From Pseudomonas khavaziana (GTDB lineage Bacteria; Pseudomonadota; Gammaproteobacteria; Pseudomonadales; Pseudomonadaceae), in assembly GCF_019145205.1 (NCBI RefSeq), contig NZ_JAHSTT010000017.1:48342-112341 (forward strand): a stretch of 64,000 bases of DNA, given 5' to 3'. A program made the position numbers and the translations under genes. Each line of letters starts with the position of its first letter. Position 1 is the stretch's first letter. Shown in pieces: positions 32,503 through 41,963 of this stretch. The notes beneath the pieces were generated by a model. The model was not told the origin of the DNA. It did not search any database and worked only from the letters and a program-made list of their open reading frames with translations.

Positions 32503-33528
32503 ATGACGGATCACGCGTTGTTACTGGTCAACCTGGGCTCGCCAAAGTCCACTTCGGTGGCCGATGTGCGCAGCTACCTCAATCAGTTCCTGATGGATCC
32601 CTACGTCATCGACTTGCCTTGGCCGGTAAGGCGCTTGCTGGTGTCGCTGATCCTGATCAAGCGTCCCGAGCAGTCGGCCCATGCCTACGCATCGATCTGG
32701 TGGGACGAGGGTTCGCCGCTGGTGGTGCTGAGCCGCCGCCTGCAACAGCAGATGACCGCGCAGTGGACCCATGGTCCGGTGGAGCTGGCAATGCGGTATG
32801 GCGAGCCGTCCCTGGAAACCACCCTGACGCGCCTGGCTGCCCAGGGCATCCAGAACGTCACGCTGGCGCCATTGTATCCGCAGTTTGCCGACAGCACCGT
32901 GACCACGGTGGTGGAGGAGGCCAAGCGTGTGGTGCGCGACAAGAAGCTGAATATCCAGTTTTCGATCCTGCAACCTTTCTATGATCAGCCGGAATATCTG
33001 GATGCCCTGGTGACCAGCACCCAGGCTCACCTGGCGCAGGATTACGATCATTTGTTGCTGAGTTTCCATGGCTTGCCCGAGCGGCATCTGAAAAAGCTCG
33101 ACCCTACCGGCGGGCATTGCTTCAAGGATGCCGACTGCTGCAAGAATGCATCACCTGAAGTGCTCGCCACGTGCTATCGCGCGCAATGCTTCAGCGTTGC
33201 CCGGGATTTTGCCGAGCGTGCCGGCTTGCCCGATGGCAAATGGTCGGTCGCGTTTCAATCGCGTCTGGGTCGGGCGAAGTGGATCGAGCCCTATACCGAG
33301 GCACGCCTGGAAGCGCTGGCCCAGCAAGGTGTGAAAAAGTTGCTGGTGATGTGCCCGGCGTTTGTCGCCGACTGCATCGAGACGCTGGAAGAAATTGGCG
33401 ATCGCGGTCGCGAGCAGTTTCGCGCGGCGGGGGGCGAGGAGTTGGTGCTGGTGCCGTGCCTGAATGATGACCCGCAGTGGGCGGCGGCGCTTAATACCCT
33501 GTGCGAACGAGCGCCCGTTGCCTTGTAG
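32503..33528 (+). CDS. hemH: Ferrochelatase
   Basis: A 341-residue enzyme that inserts iron into protoporphyrin IX, last step of heme synthesis. The conserved catalytic histidine segment SFHGLPERHL and the later CPAFVADCIETLEEI motif are present. It follows the yfcH-like gene and is bounded downstream by a REP pair. Confidence 0.97.
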   Translation: MTDHALLLVNLGSPKSTSVADVRSYLNQFLMDPYVIDLPWPVRRLLVSLILIKRPEQSAHAYASIWWDEGSPLVVLSRRLQQQMTAQWTHGPVELAMRYGEPSLETTLTRLAAQGIQNVTLAPLYPQFADSTVTTVVEEAKRVVRDKKLNIQFSILQPFYDQPEYLDALVTSTQAHLAQDYDHLLLSFHGLPERHLKKLDPTGGHCFKDADCCKNASPEVLATCYRAQCFSVARDFAERAGLPDGKWSVAFQSRLGRAKWIEPYTEARLEALAQQGVKKLLVMCPAFVADCIETLEEIGDRGREQFRAAGGEELVLVPCLNDDPQWAAALNTLCERAPVAL

Positions 33529-33549
33529 TCAAGCCTTGCGGTGACTCAA

Positions 33550-33641
33550 ATGTGGGAGGGGGCTTGCTCCCGATAGCGGTGGATCAGTGACAGATATACT
33601 GACTGACACACTGCGATCGGGGGCAAGCCCCCTCCCACATT
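33550..33641. repeat. REP inverted pair, family GTGGGAGGGGGCTTGC
   Basis: Two facing copies of ATGTGGGAGGGGGCTTGC with CCGATAGCGG-type inner sequence, about 90 bases in all, between the convergent hemH and TonB receptor genes. Confidence 0.9.
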
Positions 33642-33655
33642 TAGTCCAATGTTCG

Positions 33656-35752
33656 TCAGAGATTGAGGGTCAGGCTGACTGTGAGGTTGCGCGGCTCGCC
33701 GGGGTTGGCCCAGTACCTGCTGTAGGAGCGCTCGTAATACTTCTCATCGAACAGGTTATTCAGGTTCAACCCCACGGTGACATTCTCTGTCGCCTTGTAA
33801 TGGGCGAGCAAATCCACGGTGTGGTAGGCCGGCAGCTCAAAACCTGTACCCGCTTCACCAGAACGATCACCCACGTAGGTGAACGCCGCACCCAGGTCCG
33901 AACCGCGCAACGCGCCATCCTGGAATTCATACACCCCCAACAGACTGCCGCTGCGTTTGGCCACGCCGAGAATGCGGCTGCCCGTGGGTATGTCTTTGTC
34001 GCCCTTGGTCACTTCGGCGTCGATATACGCGAAGGCGCCGATCACGCGTATGGCGTCGGTCACTTGCCCGGTCACCTGCAGGTCAAAGCCCTGGCTGCGG
34101 GCCTTGCCCATGGCGCGGTTGGTGTCAGTCGCCGGATCCAGGGCCAAAACGTTTTCCTTTTCGATATGGAAGGCGGCCAGGGTGGCGCTGAGGCGCTCGT
34201 CAAACAGTTCGCTCTTGATCCCCACCTCATAGCCCACGCCTTCTTCTGGCTTGAAGGATTTGCCACCGGCATCCAGGCCGCTGTTTGGCTTGAACGAGGT
34301 GGACGCGTTGGCAAATACCCCGACTTGTGGCGTGAGTTGGTAGAGCAGGCCGGCGCGCTGGGTGAAGGCGTCGTGGGTCTGGCGATTCTTGGTGTGGTTG
34401 CGGGCGAAGTCGTCGGTGCTTTGTTCGAAATGTTCGAAGCGCGCGCCGATCATGCCGCGCAGGCGGTCAGTGAAGATGATCTGGTCTTGCAGGTTGAGCG
34501 CTTGGCTTTTTACTTGCTCGAAAACATCGGTGCCGGAGCGCTCTCCGTTGGGTTTGGCCTGGCCGTAAATCGGGTTGTGGATATCGATGGTATAGCGGCT
34601 GCCACCGATGGTGGTGACGCGCTCTTTCTTGCGGTAGTCCTCGTATTCGGCACCCACCAGCAGTTCATGTTGCCAGCTGCCAATGTCGAACTTACCGTGC
34701 AGCTCCAGCTGGGTGATGCTGTCGTGCCAACCGTTGGAGCGCTCACGATAGCGGCGGTCGACGGTATGGCCGTCGGCATTCAGGGCGCGGCTTTCCGACG
34801 CGTCACCCCACAGGCTGCCTTGCTTGTAGTGGCTGGCCAGGCGCAGCTTCCAGGCATCGTTGAGGTAGTGTTCCAACGCGGCCTGGATGCGATTGTTGTG
34901 GTTATCAATATTGCCGTCGTTGGGCTCGCCGAGGAAGGTTGAATGGGACATGCCGGTATTGGCGACGATGCCGCGGTCGAAGGTGGAGCTGTGGCGCACA
35001 AATTCGCTTTCTACGAGCAGATGGGTGTCGGGGTCGAGTTGCCAACTGAATGAAGGCGCGACGAACACCCGTTTGCTGTCGACGTGATCGCGAAAGCTGT
35101 GGTTGTCTTCCACCGCCAGGTTGACCCGGGACAATACGCGCCCTTCGCTGTCCAGCGGTGTATTCACGTCCAAAGCGGTGCGGTAGCGGTCCCAACTACC
35201 GGCGCTGGTCTGCAGGGTGGTGAAGGCGTCGGGCTGGGGTTTCTTGGTGACGATATTCACCGTACCACCAGGGTCGCCACGCCCATACAGGCTGGCGGCG
35301 GGGCCCTTGAGCACTTCAATGCGTTCGATATTGGCGGTATCGGGTGTGCTCGGGTAACCGCGGTTGGCGCTGAAACCATCCTGGTAGAACTCGGACGTGG
35401 TGAAGCCGCGCACGCTGTATTCGTAGAGGGTCAGGCCGCCGAAGTTGTTCTGCTTGGACACGCCGCCGGCAAATTCCAGGGCGCGTTCCACATTGGTGCT
35501 GCCCAGGTCCTTGAGCACTGTGGCCGGAATCACGCTGATCGACTGTGGGATATCGCGCAGGGCGGTGTCGGTCTTGGTGGCACTGGCCGAGCGTGTGGCG
35601 CGGTAGCCCGTGACTGGCCCGGTAGCGGATTCATAGGCCTCGGAGGTCACGCTGATGGTGTCCAGTTCCAGGGTGTTTTCTTCGGCGTAGGCAGGGTCGA
35701 GCAGCAAACCCAGGGCCAGGCCGGCCGAGGGCACAAACTTGCGAGACGGCAT
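33656..35752 (-). CDS. TonB-dependent siderophore receptor
   Basis: A 698-residue outer-membrane receptor. The start MPSRKFVPSAGL (ATG 35750-35752) gives a signal peptide ending near AYA; a TTG five codons earlier is possible. A TonB box-like stretch (ELDTISVT), a plug domain (DIPQSISVIP, GFTTSEFYQDG, GRGDPGGTVNIVTKKP) and a barrel ending in a TVSLTLNL strand are seen. The pattern is that of ferric-siderophore receptors (ferrichrome/pyoverdine-type). No siderophore genes or sigma/anti-sigma pair are adjacent, and no convincing Fur box was found upstream, so the ligand is open. Confidence 0.9.
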   Translation of the reverse strand: MPSRKFVPSAGLALGLLLDPAYAEENTLELDTISVTSEAYESATGPVTGYRATRSASATKTDTALRDIPQSISVIPATVLKDLGSTNVERALEFAGGVSKQNNFGGLTLYEYSVRGFTTSEFYQDGFSANRGYPSTPDTANIERIEVLKGPAASLYGRGDPGGTVNIVTKKPQPDAFTTLQTSAGSWDRYRTALDVNTPLDSEGRVLSRVNLAVEDNHSFRDHVDSKRVFVAPSFSWQLDPDTHLLVESEFVRHSSTFDRGIVANTGMSHSTFLGEPNDGNIDNHNNRIQAALEHYLNDAWKLRLASHYKQGSLWGDASESRALNADGHTVDRRYRERSNGWHDSITQLELHGKFDIGSWQHELLVGAEYEDYRKKERVTTIGGSRYTIDIHNPIYGQAKPNGERSGTDVFEQVKSQALNLQDQIIFTDRLRGMIGARFEHFEQSTDDFARNHTKNRQTHDAFTQRAGLLYQLTPQVGVFANASTSFKPNSGLDAGGKSFKPEEGVGYEVGIKSELFDERLSATLAAFHIEKENVLALDPATDTNRAMGKARSQGFDLQVTGQVTDAIRVIGAFAYIDAEVTKGDKDIPTGSRILGVAKRSGSLLGVYEFQDGALRGSDLGAAFTYVGDRSGEAGTGFELPAYHTVDLLAHYKATENVTVGLNLNNLFDEKYYERSYSRYWANPGEPRNLTVSLTLNL

Positions 35753-35824
35753 GATAGAACGTTCCAATGACGATATTGAAACAATATAACATGACTAATG
35801 AGGGTGAATGCTGTGAAACGTGTC

Positions 35825-35854
35825 CATCAAGCGCCCTCGAACGGGCGCCTGATG
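35825..35854 (-). terminator. Hairpin downstream of algW
   Basis: CATCA-A-GCGCCC / GGGCGC-C-TGATG with a six-base loop. No clear T run follows on the minus strand, so it may act as an mRNA 3' end or a transcript boundary rather than a classic terminator. Confidence 0.55.
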
Positions 35855-35862
35855 TGCGTAGG

Positions 35863-37023
<1,161 letters not shown>

Positions 37024-37124
37024 CAAGTAAGTCCTGACAGGTTGCAGGGGACGGGAGAGCGCCCATAATGTCGCGCATTATACGAGGCTGCGAGGCCTGC
37101 GAACGGGATATTTAGGAGTCTTTT

Positions 37125-37883
37125 ATGGCCGTCCCCCTTACCACCCTCGTCGAGGAAGCGGACCGCTACCTCGGCAGTGCAAAAATTGCTGATTATTGCC
37201 CCAATGGCCTGCAGGTCGAGGGGCGTCCGCAGGTGATGCGCATCGTCAGTGGCGTGACCGCCAGCCAAGCATTGCTGGACGCCGCCGTCGAAGCCAAGGC
37301 CGATCTGGTGCTGGTGCACCATGGCTATTTCTGGAAGGGCGAAAACCCCTGCATCACCGGCATGAAGCAGCGCCGCCTGAAGACCCTGCTCAAGCACGAC
37401 ATCAGCCTGTTGGCCTACCACTTGCCTTTGGACCTGCACGCCGATGTCGGCAACAACGTGCAACTGGCGCGTCACCTGGACATCACCGTCGAAGGCCCGC
37501 TGGACCCGAGCAACCCCAAGATCGTCGGCCTGGTTGGGTCCCTGGCTGAGCCTCTATCGCCCCGGGACTTCGCTCGCCGCGTGCAGGACGTGATGGGCCG
37601 CGAGCCACTGCTGATCGAAGGTAGCCAGATGATCCGTCGCGTCGGTTGGTGCACCGGGGGTGGCCAGGGCTATATCGACCAGGCAATTGCCGCCGGTGTC
37701 GACCTCTACCTGAGCGGTGAGGCCTCCGAACAAACCTTCCACAGCGCCCGCGAAAACGACATCAGCTTCATCGCCGCCGGCCATCACGCCACCGAGCGCT
37801 ACGGCGTTCAGGCATTGGGCGACTACCTGGCGCGACGCTTTGCCCTGGAGCATCTGTTCATCGATTGCCCGAACCCGATCTGA
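37125..37883 (+). CDS. Nif3/YbgI-family metal-binding protein
   Basis: A 252-residue protein of the Nif3 (DUF34) family, which forms toroidal hexamers with a two-metal site. Metal-ligand motifs VLVHHGYFW near residue 60 and AAGHHATERYGVQAL near the C terminus are seen. A GGAG site lies before the ATG. Activity is uncertain (GTP cyclohydrolase-I-type annotations are unreliable). Confidence 0.9.
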   Translation: MAVPLTTLVEEADRYLGSAKIADYCPNGLQVEGRPQVMRIVSGVTASQALLDAAVEAKADLVLVHHGYFWKGENPCITGMKQRRLKTLLKHDISLLAYHLPLDLHADVGNNVQLARHLDITVEGPLDPSNPKIVGLVGSLAEPLSPRDFARRVQDVMGREPLLIEGSQMIRRVGWCTGGGQGYIDQAIAAGVDLYLSGEASEQTFHSARENDISFIAAGHHATERYGVQALGDYLARRFALEHLFIDCPNPI

Positions 37884-37885
37884 AT

Positions 37886-37910
37886 GTGGGAGGGAGCTAG
37901 CCCCTCCCAC
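37886..37910. repeat. Single short REP-like palindrome
   Basis: GTGGGAGGGAGCTAGCCCCTCCCAC is a complete hairpin with REP-family ends but no facing partner. It looks like a collapsed REP pair, just after the Nif3-family gene, and may end its transcript. Confidence 0.6.
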
Positions 37911-38061
37911 TCTTGACCCCATTTCAGGCCAAACTCGACGGCATATTCATATACCGTTTCGATCTAGTTGGCGCCCTGAATAGAAGCAGGTGCTGTGCTA
38001 GCATGCCTCGCTCGAACACGGCCCGCTGGCCGTCCATAAGATCGTTTTTCCGTGAGTAACC

Positions 38062-38979
38062 ATGGTCGACAAACTGACGCATCTGAAACAGCTGGAGGCG
38101 GAAAGCATCCACATCATCCGCGAGGTCGCCGCCGAGTTCGACAACCCGGTGATGCTCTACTCGATCGGTAAAGACTCCGCCGTGATGCTGCACCTGGCAC
38201 GCAAGGCCTTCTTCCCAGGCAAGCTGCCGTTCCCGGTGATGCACGTCGACACCCGCTGGAAATTCCAGGAGATGTACAAGTTCCGCGACCGCATGGTTGA
38301 AGAGCTGGGCCTGGACCTGATTACCCACGTCAACCCCGATGGCGTGGCGCAGGGCATCAACCCGTTCACCCACGGCAGCGCCAAGCACACCGATATCATG
38401 AAGACCGAGGGCCTCAAGCAGGCCCTGGACAAGCATGGTTTCGACGCAGCGTTCGGTGGTGCCCGTCGCGATGAAGAGAAATCCCGTGCCAAAGAGCGCG
38501 TGTACTCGTTCCGCGACAGCAAACACCGCTGGGACCCGAAGAACCAGCGCCCGGAGCTGTGGAACGTCTACAACGGCAACGTCAACAAGGGCGAGTCGAT
38601 CCGTGTGTTCCCGCTGTCCAACTGGACCGAGCTGGACATCTGGCAGTACATCTACCTGGAAGGCATCCCGATTGTGCCGCTGTACTTCGCCGCCGAGCGC
38701 GACGTGATCGAGAAGAACGGCACGTTGATCATGATCGACGACGACCGCATCCTCGAGCACCTGTCCGACGAAGACAAAGCCCGCATCGTCAAAAAGAAAG
38801 TACGTTTCCGCACCCTTGGCTGCTACCCGTTGACGGGTGCGGTGGAGTCCGAAGCCGAGACGCTGACGGACATCATTCAGGAAATGCTCCTGACGCGAAC
38901 TTCCGAGCGCCAGGGCCGGGTCATCGATCACGATGGCGCCGGCTCCATGGAAGACAAAAAACGTCAGGGTTATTTCTAA
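38062..38979 (+). CDS. cysD: Sulfate adenylyltransferase subunit 2
   Basis: A 305-residue subunit of ATP sulfurylase, making APS from sulfate and ATP. The PP-loop motif YSIGKDSAVML is near residue 33. The partner GTPase subunit follows after nine bases. It begins the assimilatory sulfate operon here; CysB control is expected but no operator was identified. Confidence 0.97.
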   Translation: MVDKLTHLKQLEAESIHIIREVAAEFDNPVMLYSIGKDSAVMLHLARKAFFPGKLPFPVMHVDTRWKFQEMYKFRDRMVEELGLDLITHVNPDGVAQGINPFTHGSAKHTDIMKTEGLKQALDKHGFDAAFGGARRDEEKSRAKERVYSFRDSKHRWDPKNQRPELWNVYNGNVNKGESIRVFPLSNWTELDIWQYIYLEGIPIVPLYFAAERDVIEKNGTLIMIDDDRILEHLSDEDKARIVKKKVRFRTLGCYPLTGAVESEAETLTDIIQEMLLTRTSERQGRVIDHDGAGSMEDKKRQGYF

Positions 38980-38988
38980 GGGGTTGTC

Positions 38989-40887
38989 ATGTCGCACGTA
39001 TCTGATTTGATCAGCGAGGACATCCTCGCCTACCTGGCCCAGCACGAGCGCAAGGAAATGTTGCGCTTCCTGACCTGCGGCAACGTCGATGACGGTAAGA
39101 GCACCCTGATCGGGCGCCTGCTGCACGACTCCAAGATGATCTACGAAGATCACCTGGAAGCCATCACCCGCGATTCGAAGAAATCCGGCACCACGGGCGA
39201 CGATATCGACCTGGCCTTGCTGGTCGACGGCCTGCAGGCCGAGCGTGAGCAGGGCATCACCATCGATGTCGCCTACCGCTACTTCTCTACCGCCAAGCGC
39301 AAATTCATCATCGCCGACACCCCCGGCCATGAGCAGTACACCCGCAACATGGCCACGGGTGCGTCTACCTGTGACCTGGCGATCATCCTGATCGACGCCC
39401 GCTATGGGGTTCAGACCCAGACCCGGCGTCACAGCTTTATCGCTTCGTTGCTGGGGATCAAGCACATCGTGGTGGCCGTCAACAAGATGGACATCAATGG
39501 CTTTGACCAGAGCGTCTTCGAGTCGATCAAGGCCGATTACCTGAAGTTCGCCGAAGGTATCGCGTTCAAGCCGAGCACCTTGGCCTTTGTACCGATGTCG
39601 GCGCTCAAGGGCGACAACGTGGTGAACAAGAGCGAGCGTTCGCCCTGGTACACCGGCCAGTCGCTGATGGAGATCCTCGAGACCGTCGAGATCGCCAATG
39701 ACCGCAACTACACCGACCTGCGTTTCCCGGTGCAGTACGTCAACCGTCCGAACCTGAATTTCCGTGGTTTCGCCGGCACCCTGGCCAGCGGCATCGTGCA
39801 CAAGGGCGATGAAGTGGTGGTGCTGCCGTCGGGCAAGAGCAGCCGGGTCAAATCCATTGTCACCTTCGAAGGTGAGCTGGAAAACGCCGGCCCAGGCCAG
39901 GCCGTGACCTTGACCATGGAAGACGAGATCGATATCTCCCGTGGCGACCTGCTGGTGCATGCCGACAACGTGCCACAAGTGACCGACGCCTTCGACGCCA
40001 TGCTGGTGTGGATGGCCGAAGAACCGATGTTGCCGGGCAAGAAATACGATATCAAGCGCGCCACCAGCTACGTGCCGGGCTCCATCACCAGCATCGTGCA
40101 CCGCGTGGATGTGAACACCCTGGCCGAAGGCCCGGCGAGTTCGCTGCAACTCAACGAAATCGGCCGGGTCAAGGTCAGTCTCGACGCCGCCATTGCGTTG
40201 GATGGCTATGACAGTAACCGCACCACCGGCGCCTTTATCGTTATCGACCGTTTGACCAACGGCACTGTGGCTGCGGGCATGATCATCGCGCCGCCGGTCA
40301 ATCATGGCGGTTCTGCGCAGCACGGCAGTCTCGCGCACGTCGCCACCGAAGAGCGCGCCCTGCGTTTCGGTCAGCAGCCGGCCACGGTGCTGTTCAGCGG
40401 CCTGTCCGGCGCTGGCAAAAGCACCTTGGCCTACGCGGTTGAGCGCAAGCTGTTTGACATGGGGCGTGCGGTGTTTGTACTGGACGGCCAGAACCTGCGT
40501 CACGACCTGAACAAGGGCTTGCCTCAGGACCGTGCCGGGCGTACCGAAAACTGGCGCCGTGCGGCTCACGTCGCGCGTCAGTTCAATGAGGCTGGCTTGC
40601 TGACCCTGGCCGCATTCGTTGCGCCGGATGCCGAAGGCCGTGAGCAGGCCAAGGCGCTGATCGGCGCTGACCGTTTGCTGACGGTCTATGTGCAGGCCTC
40701 GCCGCTGGTATGCGCCGAGCGTGATCCGCAAGGTTTGTACGCGGCGGGTGGGGATAACATTCCGGGTGAATCTTTCCCGTACGACGTGCCGTTGAATGCC
40801 GACCTGGTAATCGACACCCAGGCCTTGTCGCTGGAAGGCAGTGTCAAGCAAGTGCTGGAGTTGTTGCGCCAGCGCGGCGCGATCTAA
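38989..40887 (+). CDS. cysNC: CysN/C: ATP sulfurylase GTPase subunit fused to APS kinase
   Basis: A 632-residue fusion. The N-terminal part is the EF-Tu-like GTPase CysN (GNVDDGKSTLIGRL, DTPGHEQY, NKMDINGF). From about residue 460 it is CysC, APS kinase (GLSGAGKSTLAYAVERKL, then DGQNLRHDLNKGLP, where the family usually has DGDN). The fusion is normal in Pseudomonas. It is followed by a strong terminator. Confidence 0.97.
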   Translation: MSHVSDLISEDILAYLAQHERKEMLRFLTCGNVDDGKSTLIGRLLHDSKMIYEDHLEAITRDSKKSGTTGDDIDLALLVDGLQAEREQGITIDVAYRYFSTAKRKFIIADTPGHEQYTRNMATGASTCDLAIILIDARYGVQTQTRRHSFIASLLGIKHIVVAVNKMDINGFDQSVFESIKADYLKFAEGIAFKPSTLAFVPMSALKGDNVVNKSERSPWYTGQSLMEILETVEIANDRNYTDLRFPVQYVNRPNLNFRGFAGTLASGIVHKGDEVVVLPSGKSSRVKSIVTFEGELENAGPGQAVTLTMEDEIDISRGDLLVHADNVPQVTDAFDAMLVWMAEEPMLPGKKYDIKRATSYVPGSITSIVHRVDVNTLAEGPASSLQLNEIGRVKVSLDAAIALDGYDSNRTTGAFIVIDRLTNGTVAAGMIIAPPVNHGGSAQHGSLAHVATEERALRFGQQPATVLFSGLSGAGKSTLAYAVERKLFDMGRAVFVLDGQNLRHDLNKGLPQDRAGRTENWRRAAHVARQFNEAGLLTLAAFVAPDAEGREQAKALIGADRLLTVYVQASPLVCAERDPQGLYAAGGDNIPGESFPYDVPLNADLVIDTQALSLEGSVKQVLELLRQRGAI

Positions 40888-40900
40888 GGGTTGGCGCTAC

Positions 40901-40941
40901 AAAAAAGCCCGCCACCGATGACTCGGTGGCGGGCTTTTTTT
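40901..40941 (+). terminator. Rho-independent terminator of cysD-cysNC
   Basis: A perfect 12-base stem, GCCCGCCACCGA (40907-40918) with its complement (40923-40934), four-base loop, then seven T. The A run on the left makes it bidirectional. Confidence 0.95.
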
Positions 40942-40967
40942 ACATCTTCAAGATCGAGCGCGGTCAA

Positions 40968-41058
40968 ATGTGGGAGGGGGCTTGCCCCCGATAGCGGCGG
41001 GTCAGCTACGGCTGCATCAACTGATACTCCCTCATCGGGAGCAAGCCCCCTCCCACAG
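40968..41058. repeat. REP inverted pair, family GTGGGAGGGGGCTTGC
   Basis: Facing copies between the cysNC terminator and the acyltransferase gene; one arm has CTTGCCCCCGATAGCGG, the other GGGAGCAAGCCCCCTCCCAC. Confidence 0.9.
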
Positions 41059-41063
41059 GTTGA

Positions 41064-41963
41064 TCATCGCTTGCTTGGGAATTCGGTGTGAAGCTGATCC
41101 AGCAACGCATCCTTGGCTTCCCACAGTTGGTTAATCCACCCCTGGAACGCCAACCGATACTCCCCGTCCTGCTCATAATTCTTGCCGATAAACTCGGCCG
41201 GAATCTGCACCTCTTCAAAGTGCACCACTACGTCCTTCACATTCCCGCACAGCAAATCCCAATACCCTGGGCGTCCGCCAGGGTAGTGAATGGTCACATT
41301 CACCAGTGACTTCAATTGTTCCCCCATGGCATCCAGCACAAACGCAATGCCGCCGGCCTTGGGCTTGAGCAAATAGCGAAACGGCGAGTTCTGCTGCGCA
41401 TGCTTGCCCGGCGTAAACCGCGTGCCCTCGGCGAAGTTGAAAATGCCCACCGGGTTGTCGCGAAATTTCGCGCAGGTTTTGCGGGTGGTCGCCAGATCCT
41501 TGCCTTTCTTTTCCGGGTGCTTCTCCAAGTAAGCCTTGCTATAGCGCTTCATAAAAGGAAAACCCAGTGCCCACCAGGCCAGGCCGATCACCGGCACCCA
41601 GATCAATTCCTGCTTGAGGAAGAACTTCAATGGGCGAATACGCCGATTGAGCACGTATTGCAGCACCATGATGTCAACCCAGCTCTGGTGGTTGCTGGTC
41701 ACCAGGTAGGAGTGCTGGTAGTCCAACCCCTCGAGGCCAGTCAGGTGCCAGCGCGTGCGCCGTACCAGGTTCATCCAGCCCTTGTTGTTGGTCACCCAGG
41801 CTTCATGGGTATGGTTCATCAGCCATTCGCTGAAGCGCTTGGCGAACGGCAACGCCTTGAACAGTGCGACGATAAACAGGAACGAGCACAGCAGGATCGT
41901 GTTCAGCGCCAACAGCAACGAGGCGATCACGCCACGCACGGCGGCAGGTAGAAAATCCAGCAT
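41064..41963 (-). CDS. PlsC-like acyltransferase (YihG group)
   Basis: A 299-residue membrane acyltransferase. Two N-terminal hydrophobic segments precede the catalytic motif NHQSWVD (NHx4D type) and the later FAEGTRFT motif, the pair typical of 1-acylglycerol-3-phosphate acyltransferases. The ATG (41961-41963) abuts the pta stop, so both are likely in one transcript. YihG-type enzymes adjust phospholipid acyl composition. Confidence 0.88.
   Translation of the reverse strand: MLDFLPAAVRGVIASLLLALNTILLCSFLFIVALFKALPFAKRFSEWLMNHTHEAWVTNNKGWMNLVRRTRWHLTGLEGLDYQHSYLVTSNHQSWVDIMVLQYVLNRRIRPLKFFLKQELIWVPVIGLAWWALGFPFMKRYSKAYLEKHPEKKGKDLATTRKTCAKFRDNPVGIFNFAEGTRFTPGKHAQQNSPFRYLLKPKAGGIAFVLDAMGEQLKSLVNVTIHYPGGRPGYWDLLCGNVKDVVVHFEEVQIPAEFIGKNYEQDGEYRLAFQGWINQLWEAKDALLDQLHTEFPSKR

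Noticed and set aside
33550..33641. REP pairs considered as CRISPR repeats
   Set aside because: Only two facing copies per site, inverted not direct, with no regular spacer series and no cas genes.
37924..40851. A 975-codon open frame on the minus strand across cysD and cysNC
   Set aside because: It is antisense to two complete, recognisable genes; its translation is low-complexity (His, Gln, Val, Asp rich) with no family motif, a common by-product of GC-rich codon use.
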